The translations under genes and the position numbers were made by a program. The notes beneath the pieces are model-generated. The model saw nothing but the letters and a program-made list of their open reading frames with translations. It had not been told where the DNA came from and searched no databases. Shown one piece after another: positions 1 through 8,140 of a stretch of DNA of 32,528 nt. This stretch comes from Streptomyces sp. NRRL S-340 (GTDB lineage Bacteria > Actinomycetota > Actinomycetes > Streptomycetales > Streptomycetaceae). The stretch covers positions 1-32,528 of the forward strand of contig NZ_JOIY01000065.1 of the NCBI RefSeq assembly GCF_000720185.1. Reading direction: 5' to 3'. Every line of letters begins with the position of its first letter. Within the stretch, counting starts at the first letter, position 1.

Positions 1-257
1 GAGATGACGGTGGTCTCCTCGACCTCGTCCCAGCCGCTCTCCGCCCCGGGATCGGTTCCGGCGTAGAGGGTGACGACGGGGTTCTCCAGGGTGCTGCCGG
101 CGTCGATGTGCAGCCAGTCCTTCCCCGCGGTCAGGAGTCCGTGGCCGCGCGGCTGGGGGCCACCGGTGTCGGGGTCCATGACGGTCAGGTCGCCCCACTC
201 CTTCATCTTCAAAGGGCGGGCACGGCCCTGAAGATGGGGCCAGGTCGAGCGCGGCAT
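1..257 (-). CDS. Hypothetical protein, N-terminal part (runs off left edge)
   Basis: An open frame begins at ATG 257 and is still open at base 1, giving about 85 residues. The start is supported by a GGGGG SD-like stretch about 7 bases upstream (GACGGGGGTTCTCC before ATG). The protein begins MPRSTWPHLQGRARP and continues as a hydrophilic, acidic chain with many Asp, Gly and Pro residues. No signal peptide or membrane segment is visible. Third codon positions are strongly G/C, as expected for a real Streptomyces gene. An internal ATG at 206 is in frame but has a weaker SD. I do not recognise the family, and the C-terminus is outside the window. It lies on the same strand as the sugar genes to its right but is separated from them by about 350 bases, so it is probably a separate unit. 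Confidence 0.6.
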   Translation of the reverse strand, partial: MPRSTWPHLQGRARPLKMKEWGDLTVMDPDTGGPQPRGHGLLTAGKDWLHIDAGSTLENPVVTLYAGTDPGAESGWDEVEETTVI

Positions 258-603
258 GGAGAACCCCCGTCGTCAGTACGGCGCCTGCCGGCCATGTGGT
301 GCGTGGGGTCAGTGTGGCAGGCGCAGGTGCGGTGCCGGGTCTACTTGATGTGGACGTAGTCGGCGTCGCCGCCCAGGACACACGCCACGCTGGCTCTTGT
401 AGAAGCCGCCGAGCGGGCGCCGGCGCCGCGGTTGTCGCAGGCGGTGATGCTGCGGGTGCTGCCGCGGCGGGGGTTGCCGCCTTCCCTGGCAGCTCCGCCA
501 CAAGGACCTTGCGACGCCTTGCGATCGCACGCACCGGACACCGCCCGCTGACCGGAACCCACTTTTGTTCGCAGCTCTGAGCGGTGTGTCCTGCGCCGGC
601 GGT
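258..603. other. Intergenic gap with possible small-gene remnant
   Basis: No convincing intact gene is seen. A minus-strand frame at 341-562 (73 codons) ends in a run that looks coding: ITACDNRGAGARS, then, after a poor stretch, ACVLGGDADYVHIK and a stop. A neighbouring frame over the same bases reads GGFYKSQRGVC in the middle. This pattern could be a small secreted-protein gene damaged by two compensating frameshifts, but I cannot assign a family and chance is possible in DNA of this composition. Confidence 0.25.
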
Positions 604-1845
604 TCAGACTGTCCCTGCCGACTCCCCGGTGGGCTGGTGCTCATCGAAATAGCGGACGAGCGCCGGGTCGAGTGCGGGGACGTCGACCGGTGTGCCGTCG
701 GAGCGCAGCGAGGTCGTCGCGGCGACCGCGGCGGCGACCGCCTCGCGGGCGGCCACGGGCGAGGTCTCCGTGGGGCCTCCGGCGGCGGCGAAGCGCAGGA
801 ACTCCTCGACGAGCGCCCGGTCCGCGCCGCCGTGCGTGTCCTCGGCCGGCGCCACGACCGGGACGGAGAGGTCGGCGTCGTCGCGGTAGCCGGAGCGGCG
901 CCGGTTCCACACGTCGACCCGCGCGGGGTCGCCGTCGATGCCGTCGCCGAAGTTCTCCAGGCGGCCCTCGTCCCCGATGACCGTGTAGTTGCGCCAGTAG
1001 TCGGGCGTGAAATGGCACTGCTGGTAGCTGGCGAGCACGCCGTTGTCCAGCCGGGCCAGCATCATGCTGATGTCCTCGACGTCGACTACGGGGTTGAGGT
1101 CGCGCAGGGCGGACGGCGGCCAGATGTCCGGGTCGAACCAGTCGGGCATGCGCTGACCGGGCGGTACGGTCTCGTGCGTGGCGCGGCGCGGGTTGTCGCC
1201 GTAGACGGCCAGGGCGCCCTGGGCGACGACGTTGCGGGAGTAGCCCCCGGCGAGCCAGTGGATGGCGTCGAGGTCGTGGGCGCCCTTCTGCAGCAGCAGA
1301 CCGGTGGTGTTGGCGCGCTGCGCGTGCCAGTCCTTGAAGTAGAAGTCCCCGCCGTGGCCCACGAAGTGACGGCACCACACCGCGCGGACCCGGCCGATCG
1401 CGCCGTCGTCGATCAGGTCGCGCATCCGCCGTAGCATCGGCAGGTGGCGCAGGTTGTGTCCCACGTAGAGCCGGGTGCGGGAGCGGAACGCGGCCTGAAG
1501 CAGCGCGTCGCAGTCGGCGACGGTGATGGTCAGCGGCTTCTCCACGAACACCGCCACGCCCGCGGCGAGGAAGAACAGTGCGGGCCGGGTGTGCAGGTGG
1601 TCGGGGGTGAGGACGAACACGGCGTCCAGTTCGTCGTCGAGCATCCGCTCGTACCGGTCGTGCACCGCGACCTGGGTGCCGAACAGGCGCCTGGCGTCCT
1701 CCTGGCCCTTGGGGTCCGGATCGGCGCAGGACACGATCCGGGCGGTGTCCGAACGGTTCACCAGCGTGGCCATGTCCGCGCGCTGGCCGACGCCGATCAC
1801 GCCGACGCGCAGCTCGGGAGTCGCTGTCTGGTCACGGATGCTCAC
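604..1845 (-). CDS. Gfo/Idh/MocA-family NAD(P)-dependent oxidoreductase
   Basis: The 413-residue protein has the two-domain Gfo/Idh/MocA layout. The N-terminal Rossmann fold begins with VGVIGVG (residues 14-20), and the cofactor/substrate-binding EKP motif is at 102-104. The C-terminal alpha/beta domain carries the catalytic-region motif KGAHDLDAIHW near 188-198. Members oxidise or reduce sugars, inositols and sugar acids at a ring hydroxyl. The GTG start at 1845 is preferred because GAAGGG lies about 8 bases upstream; an ATG at 1878 would add 11 residues but has no clear SD. It is the last gene of the minus-strand sugar cluster, 64 bases after the ROK regulator. By context it would act on a sugar released by the GH36 enzyme. 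The substrate cannot be read from sequence. Confidence 0.9.
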   Translation of the reverse strand: MSIRDQTATPELRVGVIGVGQRADMATLVNRSDTARIVSCADPDPKGQEDARRLFGTQVAVHDRYERMLDDELDAVFVLTPDHLHTRPALFFLAAGVAVFVEKPLTITVADCDALLQAAFRSRTRLYVGHNLRHLPMLRRMRDLIDDGAIGRVRAVWCRHFVGHGGDFYFKDWHAQRANTTGLLLQKGAHDLDAIHWLAGGYSRNVVAQGALAVYGDNPRRATHETVPPGQRMPDWFDPDIWPPSALRDLNPVVDVEDISMMLARLDNGVLASYQQCHFTPDYWRNYTVIGDEGRLENFGDGIDGDPARVDVWNRRRSGYRDDADLSVPVVAPAEDTHGGADRALVEEFLRFAAAGGPTETSPVAAREAVAAAVAATTSLRSDGTPVDVPALDPALVRYFDEHQPTGESAGTV

Positions 1846-1909
1846 TGGGTTGTCCCTTCGTTTGTGTTCACGTGGCACGTACCGGCGCCGGCGCGCCCTG
1901 GCCCCACTT

Positions 1910-3067
1910 CTACCTGCGCGGCGCGGTCGGCGCGGCCAGTGCGTCGCTCAGCAGCCGCCTGTCGACCTCGTCCAGGGCCAGCCGCACCGCCCCCAGTGCC
2001 ACGCTCTCGTCCCCGAGGGTGGAGGCGCGCAGCTCCGGCAGCCGCAGACAGTGCTTGGTGAGTTCGCGGTGCAGCGGGCCGAGAACGACGTCGGCGGACC
2101 GGGAGAACCCGCCGCCGTACACGACGACCTGGGGATCCAGGGCGAGTACGAGGGCGGCGACGCCGACCGCGAGGTCGCGGGTGTAGCGCCGGACGGCCGT
2201 GCGCGCGTTCCGGTCGCCGTCCCGGGCCGCCTGGAAGACCCAGGCCGCCGCGTCGCCCGGCGCGGCCGTCGCCGGTACCCCGGGGCAGGACTGGAGGTGG
2301 TCCGGCGCGCTGAGCCACCGTACGGCCTTGAGGGCGCCGATCTCTCCCGCGGCGCCGCCGTGACCGCGGCGCAGGGTGCCGTCCAGGATGAGGCCGGCGC
2401 CGGTGCGCAGACCGGCGAGGAGGTAGACGATGTCGTCGGCGTCCTGCGCGACGCCCGTCCAGCGTTCGGCGACGGCTGCCAGCTTGCAGTCGTTCTCCAC
2501 CTGCACGGGGCAGGAGAACCGGGCCGCGAGGTGGGCGGCCGGGTCGGCCTCGCTCCAGCCGGGCAACGGGCTGGACAGCGAGGTCCTGCCGCTGCCGTCG
2601 ACCGGACCGGTCACGCCGACGGTCACCGCCCAGATGTCGGCGGGGGCCATTCCCGCGCCGTGCAGCACCTCGTCGATGACGCGGTCGACCGCGGCCAGCC
2701 GGGCCTCGGGCGCCGCCCCGGGGTCGGCAGGGCTGCGCACGGTCCGCACCAGGTGGCCCTCCAGGTCGCTCAGGACGACGAGGATCTTGTGCACGCCGAT
2801 GTCGATGCCGAGCACGTGCCCCGCGGTGGCGCGGAACCGGTATCGGCGGGCCGGCCGCCCCACCACGCTGCTGGCTTTCGGCTCCTCGACCTCCGCCCAC
2901 CCGTCGGCGACCAGGCCCTGTACCAGGACGTCCACGGCGGGGCGGGACAGTCCGGCCCGGCCGGCCAGTTCGGTGACCGTCGAGGGCGGGTTGCCGCGCA
3001 GCGCGCTCACGATCGACAGCTGGTTCATCTCGCGCATCCGGGACATGTCCGTTCCGGTCGTCGCCAT
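1910..3067 (-). CDS. ROK-family transcriptional regulator
   Basis: The protein has 385 residues from ATG 3067, which has AGGGAG about 7 bases upstream; an ATG at 3100 lacks an SD. The first 60 residues form a winged helix-turn-helix (MNQLSIVSALRGN, then TVTELAGRAGLSRPAVDVLV). The ROK sugar-kinase-like fold follows, with the phosphate motif LGIDIG and the catalytic-Asp motif VENDCKLAA. Two ROK hallmarks are altered. The usual GEIGH reads GEIGALKAV, so the His is missing, and the CxCGxxGCxE zinc cluster is absent. Loss of kinase activity with retained ligand sensing is the likely meaning. It lies directly downstream of the alpha-galactosidase on the same strand and probably represses the transporter operon in response to a sugar. 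Target and ligand are inferred from position only. Confidence 0.9.
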   Translation of the reverse strand: MATTGTDMSRMREMNQLSIVSALRGNPPSTVTELAGRAGLSRPAVDVLVQGLVADGWAEVEEPKASSVVGRPARRYRFRATAGHVLGIDIGVHKILVVLSDLEGHLVRTVRSPADPGAAPEARLAAVDRVIDEVLHGAGMAPADIWAVTVGVTGPVDGSGRTSLSSPLPGWSEADPAAHLAARFSCPVQVENDCKLAAVAERWTGVAQDADDIVYLLAGLRTGAGLILDGTLRRGHGGAAGEIGALKAVRWLSAPDHLQSCPGVPATAAPGDAAAWVFQAARDGDRNARTAVRRYTRDLAVGVAALVLALDPQVVVYGGGFSRSADVVLGPLHRELTKHCLRLPELRASTLGDESVALGAVRLALDEVDRRLLSDALAAPTAPRR

Positions 3068-3159
3068 GCTGGTGCTCCCTGGAGGTGTTGCCGTGACCAT
3101 CGCCGGATAATGCTGAGCAGTTTACTAATAGGCGGCGGTCACCGTGTCCGCGTCCGGCG
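3068..3159 (-). promoter_or_regulatory. Gap upstream of the ROK gene, possible operator half-site
   Basis: This 92-base gap between the alpha-galactosidase stop and the ROK start holds an AT-rich patch, GTTTACTAAT at 3120-3129, and a small dyad TGCTGAGCA at 3111-3119. The AGTTTACT core resembles AGTTTCACT on the minus strand of the candidate operator at 8057-8083. It may mark autoregulation, but one half-site is weak evidence. Confidence 0.25.
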
Positions 3160-4659
3160 TCACGCGATCGGATACCGCTGCTCCGACTCCGGCGTCACGG
3201 CCGCGGTGAAGTCCACTTCCCGTCCGTCGAGCGCGAACCGGTAGCGGCCGAGTCTGCGGACCTCGGGACGGGTGGTCAAGTAGGCCGTCATCGCTTCCAG
3301 TTCGTCGGGGCGCAGCCACCCCGGCGGGTCGGACACGGCCCGGAACCCGCAGATGTCTGCCAGGTCCCGCAGCAGGCCCTGCTGCTGATCGGTCAGCAGG
3401 TTGAGACGGCTGCGGAAGTACACGACGTCCGGGTCGACCTCCAGCAGCGTCGACTGCCACAGCCGGTGCAGGGTGTTGACGACGGCGTTGCGGGCGAGGG
3501 CGTCCGAGGGGTCCCGGGTGGCGTAGTGCTCCCACAGGGGGGCGACGTCCGGGCCGCTGCGGATGCCGTCGACCAGTCCCAGGGAGGGCAGCAGCGGGGC
3601 GCCGCTGCCGAGCAGGTAGGTGTCCGGTCCCGTCGTCTCCCGGATGATCTGCAGGCCGGTCCGGTAGGCCGCTTCGCGCCCGGTGTCCAGGGACCGGACG
3701 CCGGGTGCGGCGCCGGCGCCGGCGAAGTCGAGCTTGAGATAGGTGTACCCCCATTCCCGGCTGACCCGGTGGACCGTCTCCCGCAGATGGTGCTGCGCGG
3801 CGGGCAGGGTGAGGTCGAGGGCGAAGTAGCCGGTGCCCCAGTTGTGGCCGGCCACCACCGGCTCGCCGGCAGCGTCGCGCAGCAGCAGTTCGGGCCGCTC
3901 CCGCGCGGTGCGGGAGCCGGGCAGCACGATGAACGGGGCGATCCACAGGCCGGGCCGCAGCCCGGCGTCCCTGATCCGGTCGGCCAGCGCCCGCATGCCG
4001 GAGGGGAACTTGTCGTTGGCCTCCCAGTCGCCCACCGCGCGCTCCCAGCCGTCGTCGATCTGGACGACGTCGAAGGGCAGGCCGCGCAGGGCGGCGATGT
4101 CCTTGGTGAGCTGCTCCTCGGTGATGTTCTCGTAGTACGCGTACCAGCTGCACCACACGTTGCCCGCGCGCTTGCGGCTGCGTCCCAGCCGCTCCCCGAG
4201 GTGCCGGGCGTAGGCGGCGAACACCTCCTGCTCGTCGCCGTGGGCGAGGAACCAGGGCGCCCCGTCGCGCTCGTACCAGCCGACGAGGATGTCCCGGTCG
4301 GCGGTCAGGCGCGGGACGTCCGGGCCGAGCGCGCCCAGCAGGAGTACCCGTCCGTCGGCCCCCTGGAGGGCGGCGACGGCGGAGGAGTGGTGGCGGGCGG
4401 GGTCGTCCCACACGGTGTCGTCGGCGGTCAGCCGGCGCTCGGCGCTCTCGATGCGCAAGGGTGCCTCGGAGAGCCGGCGCCAGCCACACGGACTCCACGA
4501 GTTGTGTCCGTGCCGGTAGAACAGCGCGTCGCCGAGGCCGTGCAGGACGGCGGCGCGTCCGGGCGGCAGCAGCAGACCTCCGTCGACGGTCTGGGGCGGT
4601 GCGCCGCCTTCGAGCTCGGCGGCGAGGGTGCGCCCGTCGAGTTCCAGCAGCTGGGCCAT
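3160..4659 (-). CDS. GH36-like alpha-galactosidase, cytoplasmic
   Basis: The 499-residue protein starts at ATG 4659 with AAGGAG 5 bases upstream. There is no signal peptide, so it acts inside the cell. An N-terminal beta-sandwich (about 1-160) precedes a melibiase-type barrel. Recognisable blocks are VWCSWYAYYENIT (168-180), VVQIDDGW (198-205) and GLWIAPF (237-243). The KLDF block carries the probable nucleophile Asp311, and GIRSGPDVAP carries the probable acid/base Asp371. Clan D enzymes of this type hydrolyse terminal alpha-galactosides, and some take alpha-N-acetylgalactosamine. It is shorter than the 700-residue bacterial GH36 enzymes, consistent with a compact subgroup. It follows the binding protein by 45 bases in the same operon, so it probably hydrolyses imported oligosaccharides. 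Exact linkage specificity is not certain. Confidence 0.85.
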   Translation of the reverse strand: MAQLLELDGRTLAAELEGGAPPQTVDGGLLLPPGRAAVLHGLGDALFYRHGHNSWSPCGWRRLSEAPLRIESAERRLTADDTVWDDPARHHSSAVAALQGADGRVLLLGALGPDVPRLTADRDILVGWYERDGAPWFLAHGDEQEVFAAYARHLGERLGRSRKRAGNVWCSWYAYYENITEEQLTKDIAALRGLPFDVVQIDDGWERAVGDWEANDKFPSGMRALADRIRDAGLRPGLWIAPFIVLPGSRTARERPELLLRDAAGEPVVAGHNWGTGYFALDLTLPAAQHHLRETVHRVSREWGYTYLKLDFAGAGAAPGVRSLDTGREAAYRTGLQIIRETTGPDTYLLGSGAPLLPSLGLVDGIRSGPDVAPLWEHYATRDPSDALARNAVVNTLHRLWQSTLLEVDPDVVYFRSRLNLLTDQQQGLLRDLADICGFRAVSDPPGWLRPDELEAMTAYLTTRPEVRRLGRYRFALDGREVDFTAAVTPESEQRYPIA

Positions 4660-4704
4660 GGATCTCCTTGGTGTGAGGGTGGGGGCGGGCAGCGCCGAAG
4701 GCGG

Positions 4705-6054
4705 CTATCCGAGCAGGCGGTTGACCTTCTCGTTGGCCGATCTCAGCGCGGCCTCGGGGCTGCTCCGGCCGAGGATCGCCGACTGGATGGCGTCCTGCAC
4801 GAGGGGGCCGATCTCGGTGCCGCGTTCGGTGACGGGCAGCAGGAAGGTGCCGTTCTTCGCCGTGGCGGCGTCGGTGAAGACGTGCACGTCCTCGCCCCGG
4901 GCCTCGTGTCCGGCGAGCGCCTTCCGGCTGGAGCTCCTGATCGCGGGGAAGACGACGCCGTGCTCGGCGACGATGTCCTGGCAGTCGGCGGAGGCCAGGA
5001 ACTTCACCCACTTCCATGCCTCTTCCTTGTGCTTCGACCCGGCCCAGACGGCGTCGGACAGGCCGTTGATGGAAGTCTTGCGGCCTTCCGGTCCGGTCGG
5101 CAGCGGGGCGTAGGCGAACTTCCCCTTCAGCCGGGGGGCGAGGTAGGTGGAGACGGTGAAGGAGCCCGCCACCGTCATCGCGCCCTTTCCGGCGATGAGC
5201 AGTTCGGAGTTGGCGAGGCTCGACTTCTGGTCCAGGCGGGGTGCGTACCCTTTGCCGATGAGTCTCTTGAACCAGGCGATGGTCTCGGCGAGTTCGGGGG
5301 CGTCGTACCGGTAGTGGGTGCCCCACGGGTTCTTGTCGAGGTAGGTGAAGCCGTTGGAGGCGGCGAGCAGGCCCCACCCGTTCTGCCCCTGGGAGCCGTC
5401 GGCCCACTCGGTCAGGAAGCCGTAGGTCTTCACGTGGTTCTTGTCGAAGTCGGGGTCGAGGCCGTTGCGGCCGTGGGTGTCGACGGTGGCCCGGGCGATG
5501 GTCTGCTCCAGGGTGCCGCCGTCGCCGGGGTTCCAGGTCAGGGAGTTGAGGCGGCCGGTGTCCACGCCCTGCTTCTTGAGCAGGTCGGTGTTGTAGACGA
5601 TGGCCATGGTGTCCCAGTCCTTCGGCAGGCCGTAGCGCTTGCCGTCCTTCACCCAGATGTCGGTGAGGCCCGGCTGGTAGGCGGACAGGTCGACCTTGTC
5701 CCGTTCGACGTAGGGCTGGAGGTCGAGGAGCTGTTTGCCGGCGGCGTACGTCGGATAGTAGGTGCTCTGGTCGGTCCACACGTCGGGGGCCTCACCGGAG
5801 ACCAGTTCGGTGGTCAGGTTCTGCCAGTACTGGGACCACGCGGTCTGCGTGATCTTCACGGTGATGCCGGGATTGGCCCGCTGGAAGGCGTTCGCGCACT
5901 CCTGGTAGGCGGGCAGCTGGAGGTCGTCCCACAGCCAGTAGTCCAGGGTCGTCCGCCCGTCGGCCGCGGTGCCGGAGCCGGCGCAGGAGACGAGGGTGGC
6001 GGTGGCGGTCAGGCACAGCAGGGCCGCGCCGACGCGTGAGTGTCTGGGGCTCAT
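4705..6054 (-). CDS. Sugar ABC transporter substrate-binding lipoprotein (CUT1 type)
   Basis: The 449-residue extracytoplasmic solute-binding protein starts at ATG 6054 with AAAGG about 9 bases upstream. A lipoprotein signal ends in LVSC at Cys24, the site of lipidation. The mature part has the family-1 sugar-binding layout: LDYWLWDD near the start, NPGITVKI, then APDVWTDQSTYY, and a late EEAWKWVKFLAS block typical of maltose-type binding proteins. It should capture an oligosaccharide at the outer membrane face and pass it to the two permeases encoded just upstream. The order is unusual, since binding proteins more often precede their permeases. By its neighbour the ligand is likely an alpha-galactoside. 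Confidence 0.92.
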   Translation of the reverse strand: MSPRHSRVGAALLCLTATATLVSCAGSGTAADGRTTLDYWLWDDLQLPAYQECANAFQRANPGITVKITQTAWSQYWQNLTTELVSGEAPDVWTDQSTYYPTYAAGKQLLDLQPYVERDKVDLSAYQPGLTDIWVKDGKRYGLPKDWDTMAIVYNTDLLKKQGVDTGRLNSLTWNPGDGGTLEQTIARATVDTHGRNGLDPDFDKNHVKTYGFLTEWADGSQGQNGWGLLAASNGFTYLDKNPWGTHYRYDAPELAETIAWFKRLIGKGYAPRLDQKSSLANSELLIAGKGAMTVAGSFTVSTYLAPRLKGKFAYAPLPTGPEGRKTSINGLSDAVWAGSKHKEEAWKWVKFLASADCQDIVAEHGVVFPAIRSSSRKALAGHEARGEDVHVFTDAATAKNGTFLLPVTERGTEIGPLVQDAIQSAILGRSSPEAALRSANEKVNRLLG

Positions 6055-6091
6055 CGAAGGGGGCCTTTCCGGGACGCGGGGTGGGCGGCAG

Positions 6092-6994
6092 TCACTTCAT
6101 GCCGGTGAAGTTGAGGGACTCGACCAGCCGGCGGCCGAGCAGCATCAGCAGCACCAGGACGGGCAGCACCGACAGGGCGGAGCCGGCCATCAGACCGGTC
6201 CAGTCCGGCTGGGCGTTGGGCGACTGCTGCTGGAAGATGCCGAGGGCGACGGTGAGCACCCGGGTCTGCTCCTCGCGGCCGGACAGCAGCGGCCACAGGT
6301 AGTCCTTCCAGGCCCACACCGTGGTGGTGAGCCCGATGGTGAGCAGCGGCCCGCGGGTCATGGGCATCACCACGCGCCAGAACAGCCCCCAGGGTCCCAC
6401 CCCGTCCAGGACGGCCGCCTCCTCCACCTCACGGGGCACGGACAGGAAGAACTGCCGCAGGAAGAAGACCGCGAACGGGGTCATCAGCACGCTCGGCGCG
6501 ACCATGCCGACGAAGGTGTTCAGCCAGCCCAGGTCCTTCACCAGCACGAAGTTGGGCAGCACGGTGAAGATCGGCGGCACCATCAGCGCGGCGATCAGCA
6601 TCCCGAACACCAGGTCCCGGCCGGGGAAGCGCAGCCGGGCGAAGGTGTACCCGGCCATCGCGCAGAACAGCGTCTGCAGCACCGCGATCAGCCCGCTGTA
6701 GACGACGGAGTTGAGCAGGTAGCGCAGGAAGTCCACCCGGGCGCCCGACCCTCCGGCGGCCATGGCCTCCTTCTGACCGGTGCGCCCCAGTACCCGCAGG
6801 AAGTTGATCATCGTCGGGTGGTCGGGGACGAGCCCGGCGGAGTCGGTGTAGAGGTCGGCCGCCGGGGTGAGGGCGGTGCGGACCATCCAGTAGAACGGGA
6901 AGACGGTCAGGAACAGGGCGAGGACGAGCACCGCCCACGCGACGGCCCGGCCCGGCGAGAGCTTCTTGCGGGTGGGGGTACGAGTACGGCTCAT
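6092..6994 (-). CDS. Sugar ABC transporter permease (MalG-like)
   Basis: The 300-residue inner-membrane permease starts at ATG 6994 behind a GAGGAGAGG SD. About six hydrophobic segments are visible, the first near residues 16-36 (AVAWAVLVLALFLTVFPFYW). The cytoplasmic EAA loop reads EEAAVLDGVGPWGLFWRVVMP and docks with the ATPase. It starts 15 bases after the other permease and forms the heterodimeric channel with it. No ATPase gene is present in the locus. In Streptomyces, CUT1 importers commonly share the ATPase MsiK encoded elsewhere, so that is the likely energy source here. Confidence 0.92.
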   Translation of the reverse strand: MSRTRTPTRKKLSPGRAVAWAVLVLALFLTVFPFYWMVRTALTPAADLYTDSAGLVPDHPTMINFLRVLGRTGQKEAMAAGGSGARVDFLRYLLNSVVYSGLIAVLQTLFCAMAGYTFARLRFPGRDLVFGMLIAALMVPPIFTVLPNFVLVKDLGWLNTFVGMVAPSVLMTPFAVFFLRQFFLSVPREVEEAAVLDGVGPWGLFWRVVMPMTRGPLLTIGLTTTVWAWKDYLWPLLSGREEQTRVLTVALGIFQQQSPNAQPDWTGLMAGSALSVLPVLVLLMLLGRRLVESLNFTGMK

Positions 6995-7009
6995 GGGGTG
7001 TGCCTCTCC

Positions 7010-7990
7010 TCAGGCCAGGTCCGAGCGGGAGGCCCGCAGCAGGCGCATCTGTACGGCGGTCAGCAGGCCCAGGATCAGCGCGAGTACCACGGCGACGGCG
7101 GAGGCGTAGCCCATGTGGAAGTAGGTGAAGGCCTGTTCGTAGATGTAGAAGTAGATGACCTGCGTGGCGCCGACCGGGCCGCCCTTGGTGGTCACCGCGA
7201 TCGTGTCGAAGATCTGGAAGGACCCGATGAGCGACACCACCAGCACGAGCGACAGCACCGGCCGCAGCAGCGGAAGGGTGACCTTGGTGAACATGCGCCA
7301 CTCCCCGGCGCCGTCCAGTGAGGCACTCTCGTACAGGTACTGCGGGACCTGGAGCATTCCGGCGTACAGCAGCAGTGCCGTGTAGCCGGTGTACGCCCAC
7401 GTGTTGACGCCGGCGACGGTCGGCATCGCCCAGTCCGGCGAGGTGAAGAAGCCGTTGGTGCTCAGGCCGAGCGCGCCGAGGACGTGGTTGACCAGGCCCA
7501 GGTTGGCGTCGAGCAGCCACATCCACAGCAGGCCGACGGTGACGTTCGGCACCAGCCACGGCACCAGCAGCATCGCGCGCAGCGCGACCGACCGGGTCAG
7601 CCGGTGCATGAGCGTCGCCAGGAGCAGTGCCAGCACGGTCTGCGACCCGATGTTGAGCACCACGTAGTAGGCGGTGACCTTCAGGGCGTTCCAGAACTGC
7701 TCGTCACCGATCAGCTCGCCGTAGTTGTCCGCGCCGACGAAGTCCGGTGCGGCGATCAGGCTGTAGTCGGTGAGCGAGTAGTAGACGCCGCGCAGCGTCG
7801 GATACGCGTAGAACAGCGCGAATCCCACCAGTACGGGGACCAGGAACAGCCACGCCGCCTTCCGGTCGTCGCGGGGGCGGCTGCTGCGGCCCGGCGCCCG
7901 GGGTGCCCCGCCCGACGACGGTCCGGCGTTCCCGTGCGGTGGCGGTCCGTGGCTCTCGTGCGGTGGCGCAACTGCGGTCTCCGCGCCCAT
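7010..7990 (-). CDS. Sugar ABC transporter permease (MalF-like), first gene of operon
   Basis: The 326-residue permease starts at ATG 7990 with GGAGGG a few bases upstream. Longer in-frame starts would run into the divergent secreted-protein gene and are not credible. A Pro/Gly/Arg-rich cytoplasmic tail of about 45 residues precedes the first membrane segment (AAWLFLVPVLVGFALFYAYP). The EAA loop reads ESASLDGAGEWRMFTKVTLP. It is the first gene of a four-gene unit with MalG-like permease, binding protein and alpha-galactosidase. Transcription is probably driven by the promoter and operator-like dyad at 8049-8083. Confidence 0.92.
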   Translation of the reverse strand: MGAETAVAPPHESHGPPPHGNAGPSSGGAPRAPGRSSRPRDDRKAAWLFLVPVLVGFALFYAYPTLRGVYYSLTDYSLIAAPDFVGADNYGELIGDEQFWNALKVTAYYVVLNIGSQTVLALLLATLMHRLTRSVALRAMLLVPWLVPNVTVGLLWMWLLDANLGLVNHVLGALGLSTNGFFTSPDWAMPTVAGVNTWAYTGYTALLLYAGMLQVPQYLYESASLDGAGEWRMFTKVTLPLLRPVLSLVLVVSLIGSFQIFDTIAVTTKGGPVGATQVIYFYIYEQAFTYFHMGYASAVAVVLALILGLLTAVQMRLLRASRSDLA

Positions 7991-8048
7991 GGTTCCCTCC
8001 GAAGGGATCTGCGCCGCACCTCTTGCCAGTGGGGCACCGTGGACACAT

Positions 8049-8083
8049 ATTGATGAGCAACAGTGAAACTTTGTCAATGCTGC
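8049..8083 (-). promoter_or_regulatory. Candidate promoter and operator dyad of the sugar operon
   Basis: On the minus strand a perfect TTGACA lies at 8077-8072. A CAATAT element lies at 8052-8047, spaced 19 bases, which is somewhat long. Overlapping the TTGACA and spacer is an imperfect 27-bp dyad at 8057-8083. Its left arm begins GCAACAGTGAA and its right arm ends TTGTCAATGCTGC; 9 of 13 base pairs match, in the pattern GCAnCAnTGAnA. A repressor bound here would block the -35 region. The ROK protein at 1910-3067 is the obvious candidate, by inference. The same 150-base region must also serve the divergent gene at 8141. Confidence 0.4.
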
Positions 8084-8140
8084 CGCATAACGAAGCGACA
8101 CTGGGACGACATTCCCCTTCCGTCTCCGGAGGCCGTCACC

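Noticed and set aside
604..1878. ATG 1878 as the start of the Gfo/Idh gene
   Set aside because: The GTG at 1845 has a GAAGGG ribosome site at normal spacing and begins just before the Rossmann fold.
3466..6039. Plus-strand frame of 857 codons across the alpha-galactosidase and binding-protein genes
   Set aside because: Val/Gly/Ala-rich antisense shadow; the minus strand carries both recognised proteins with SD sites.
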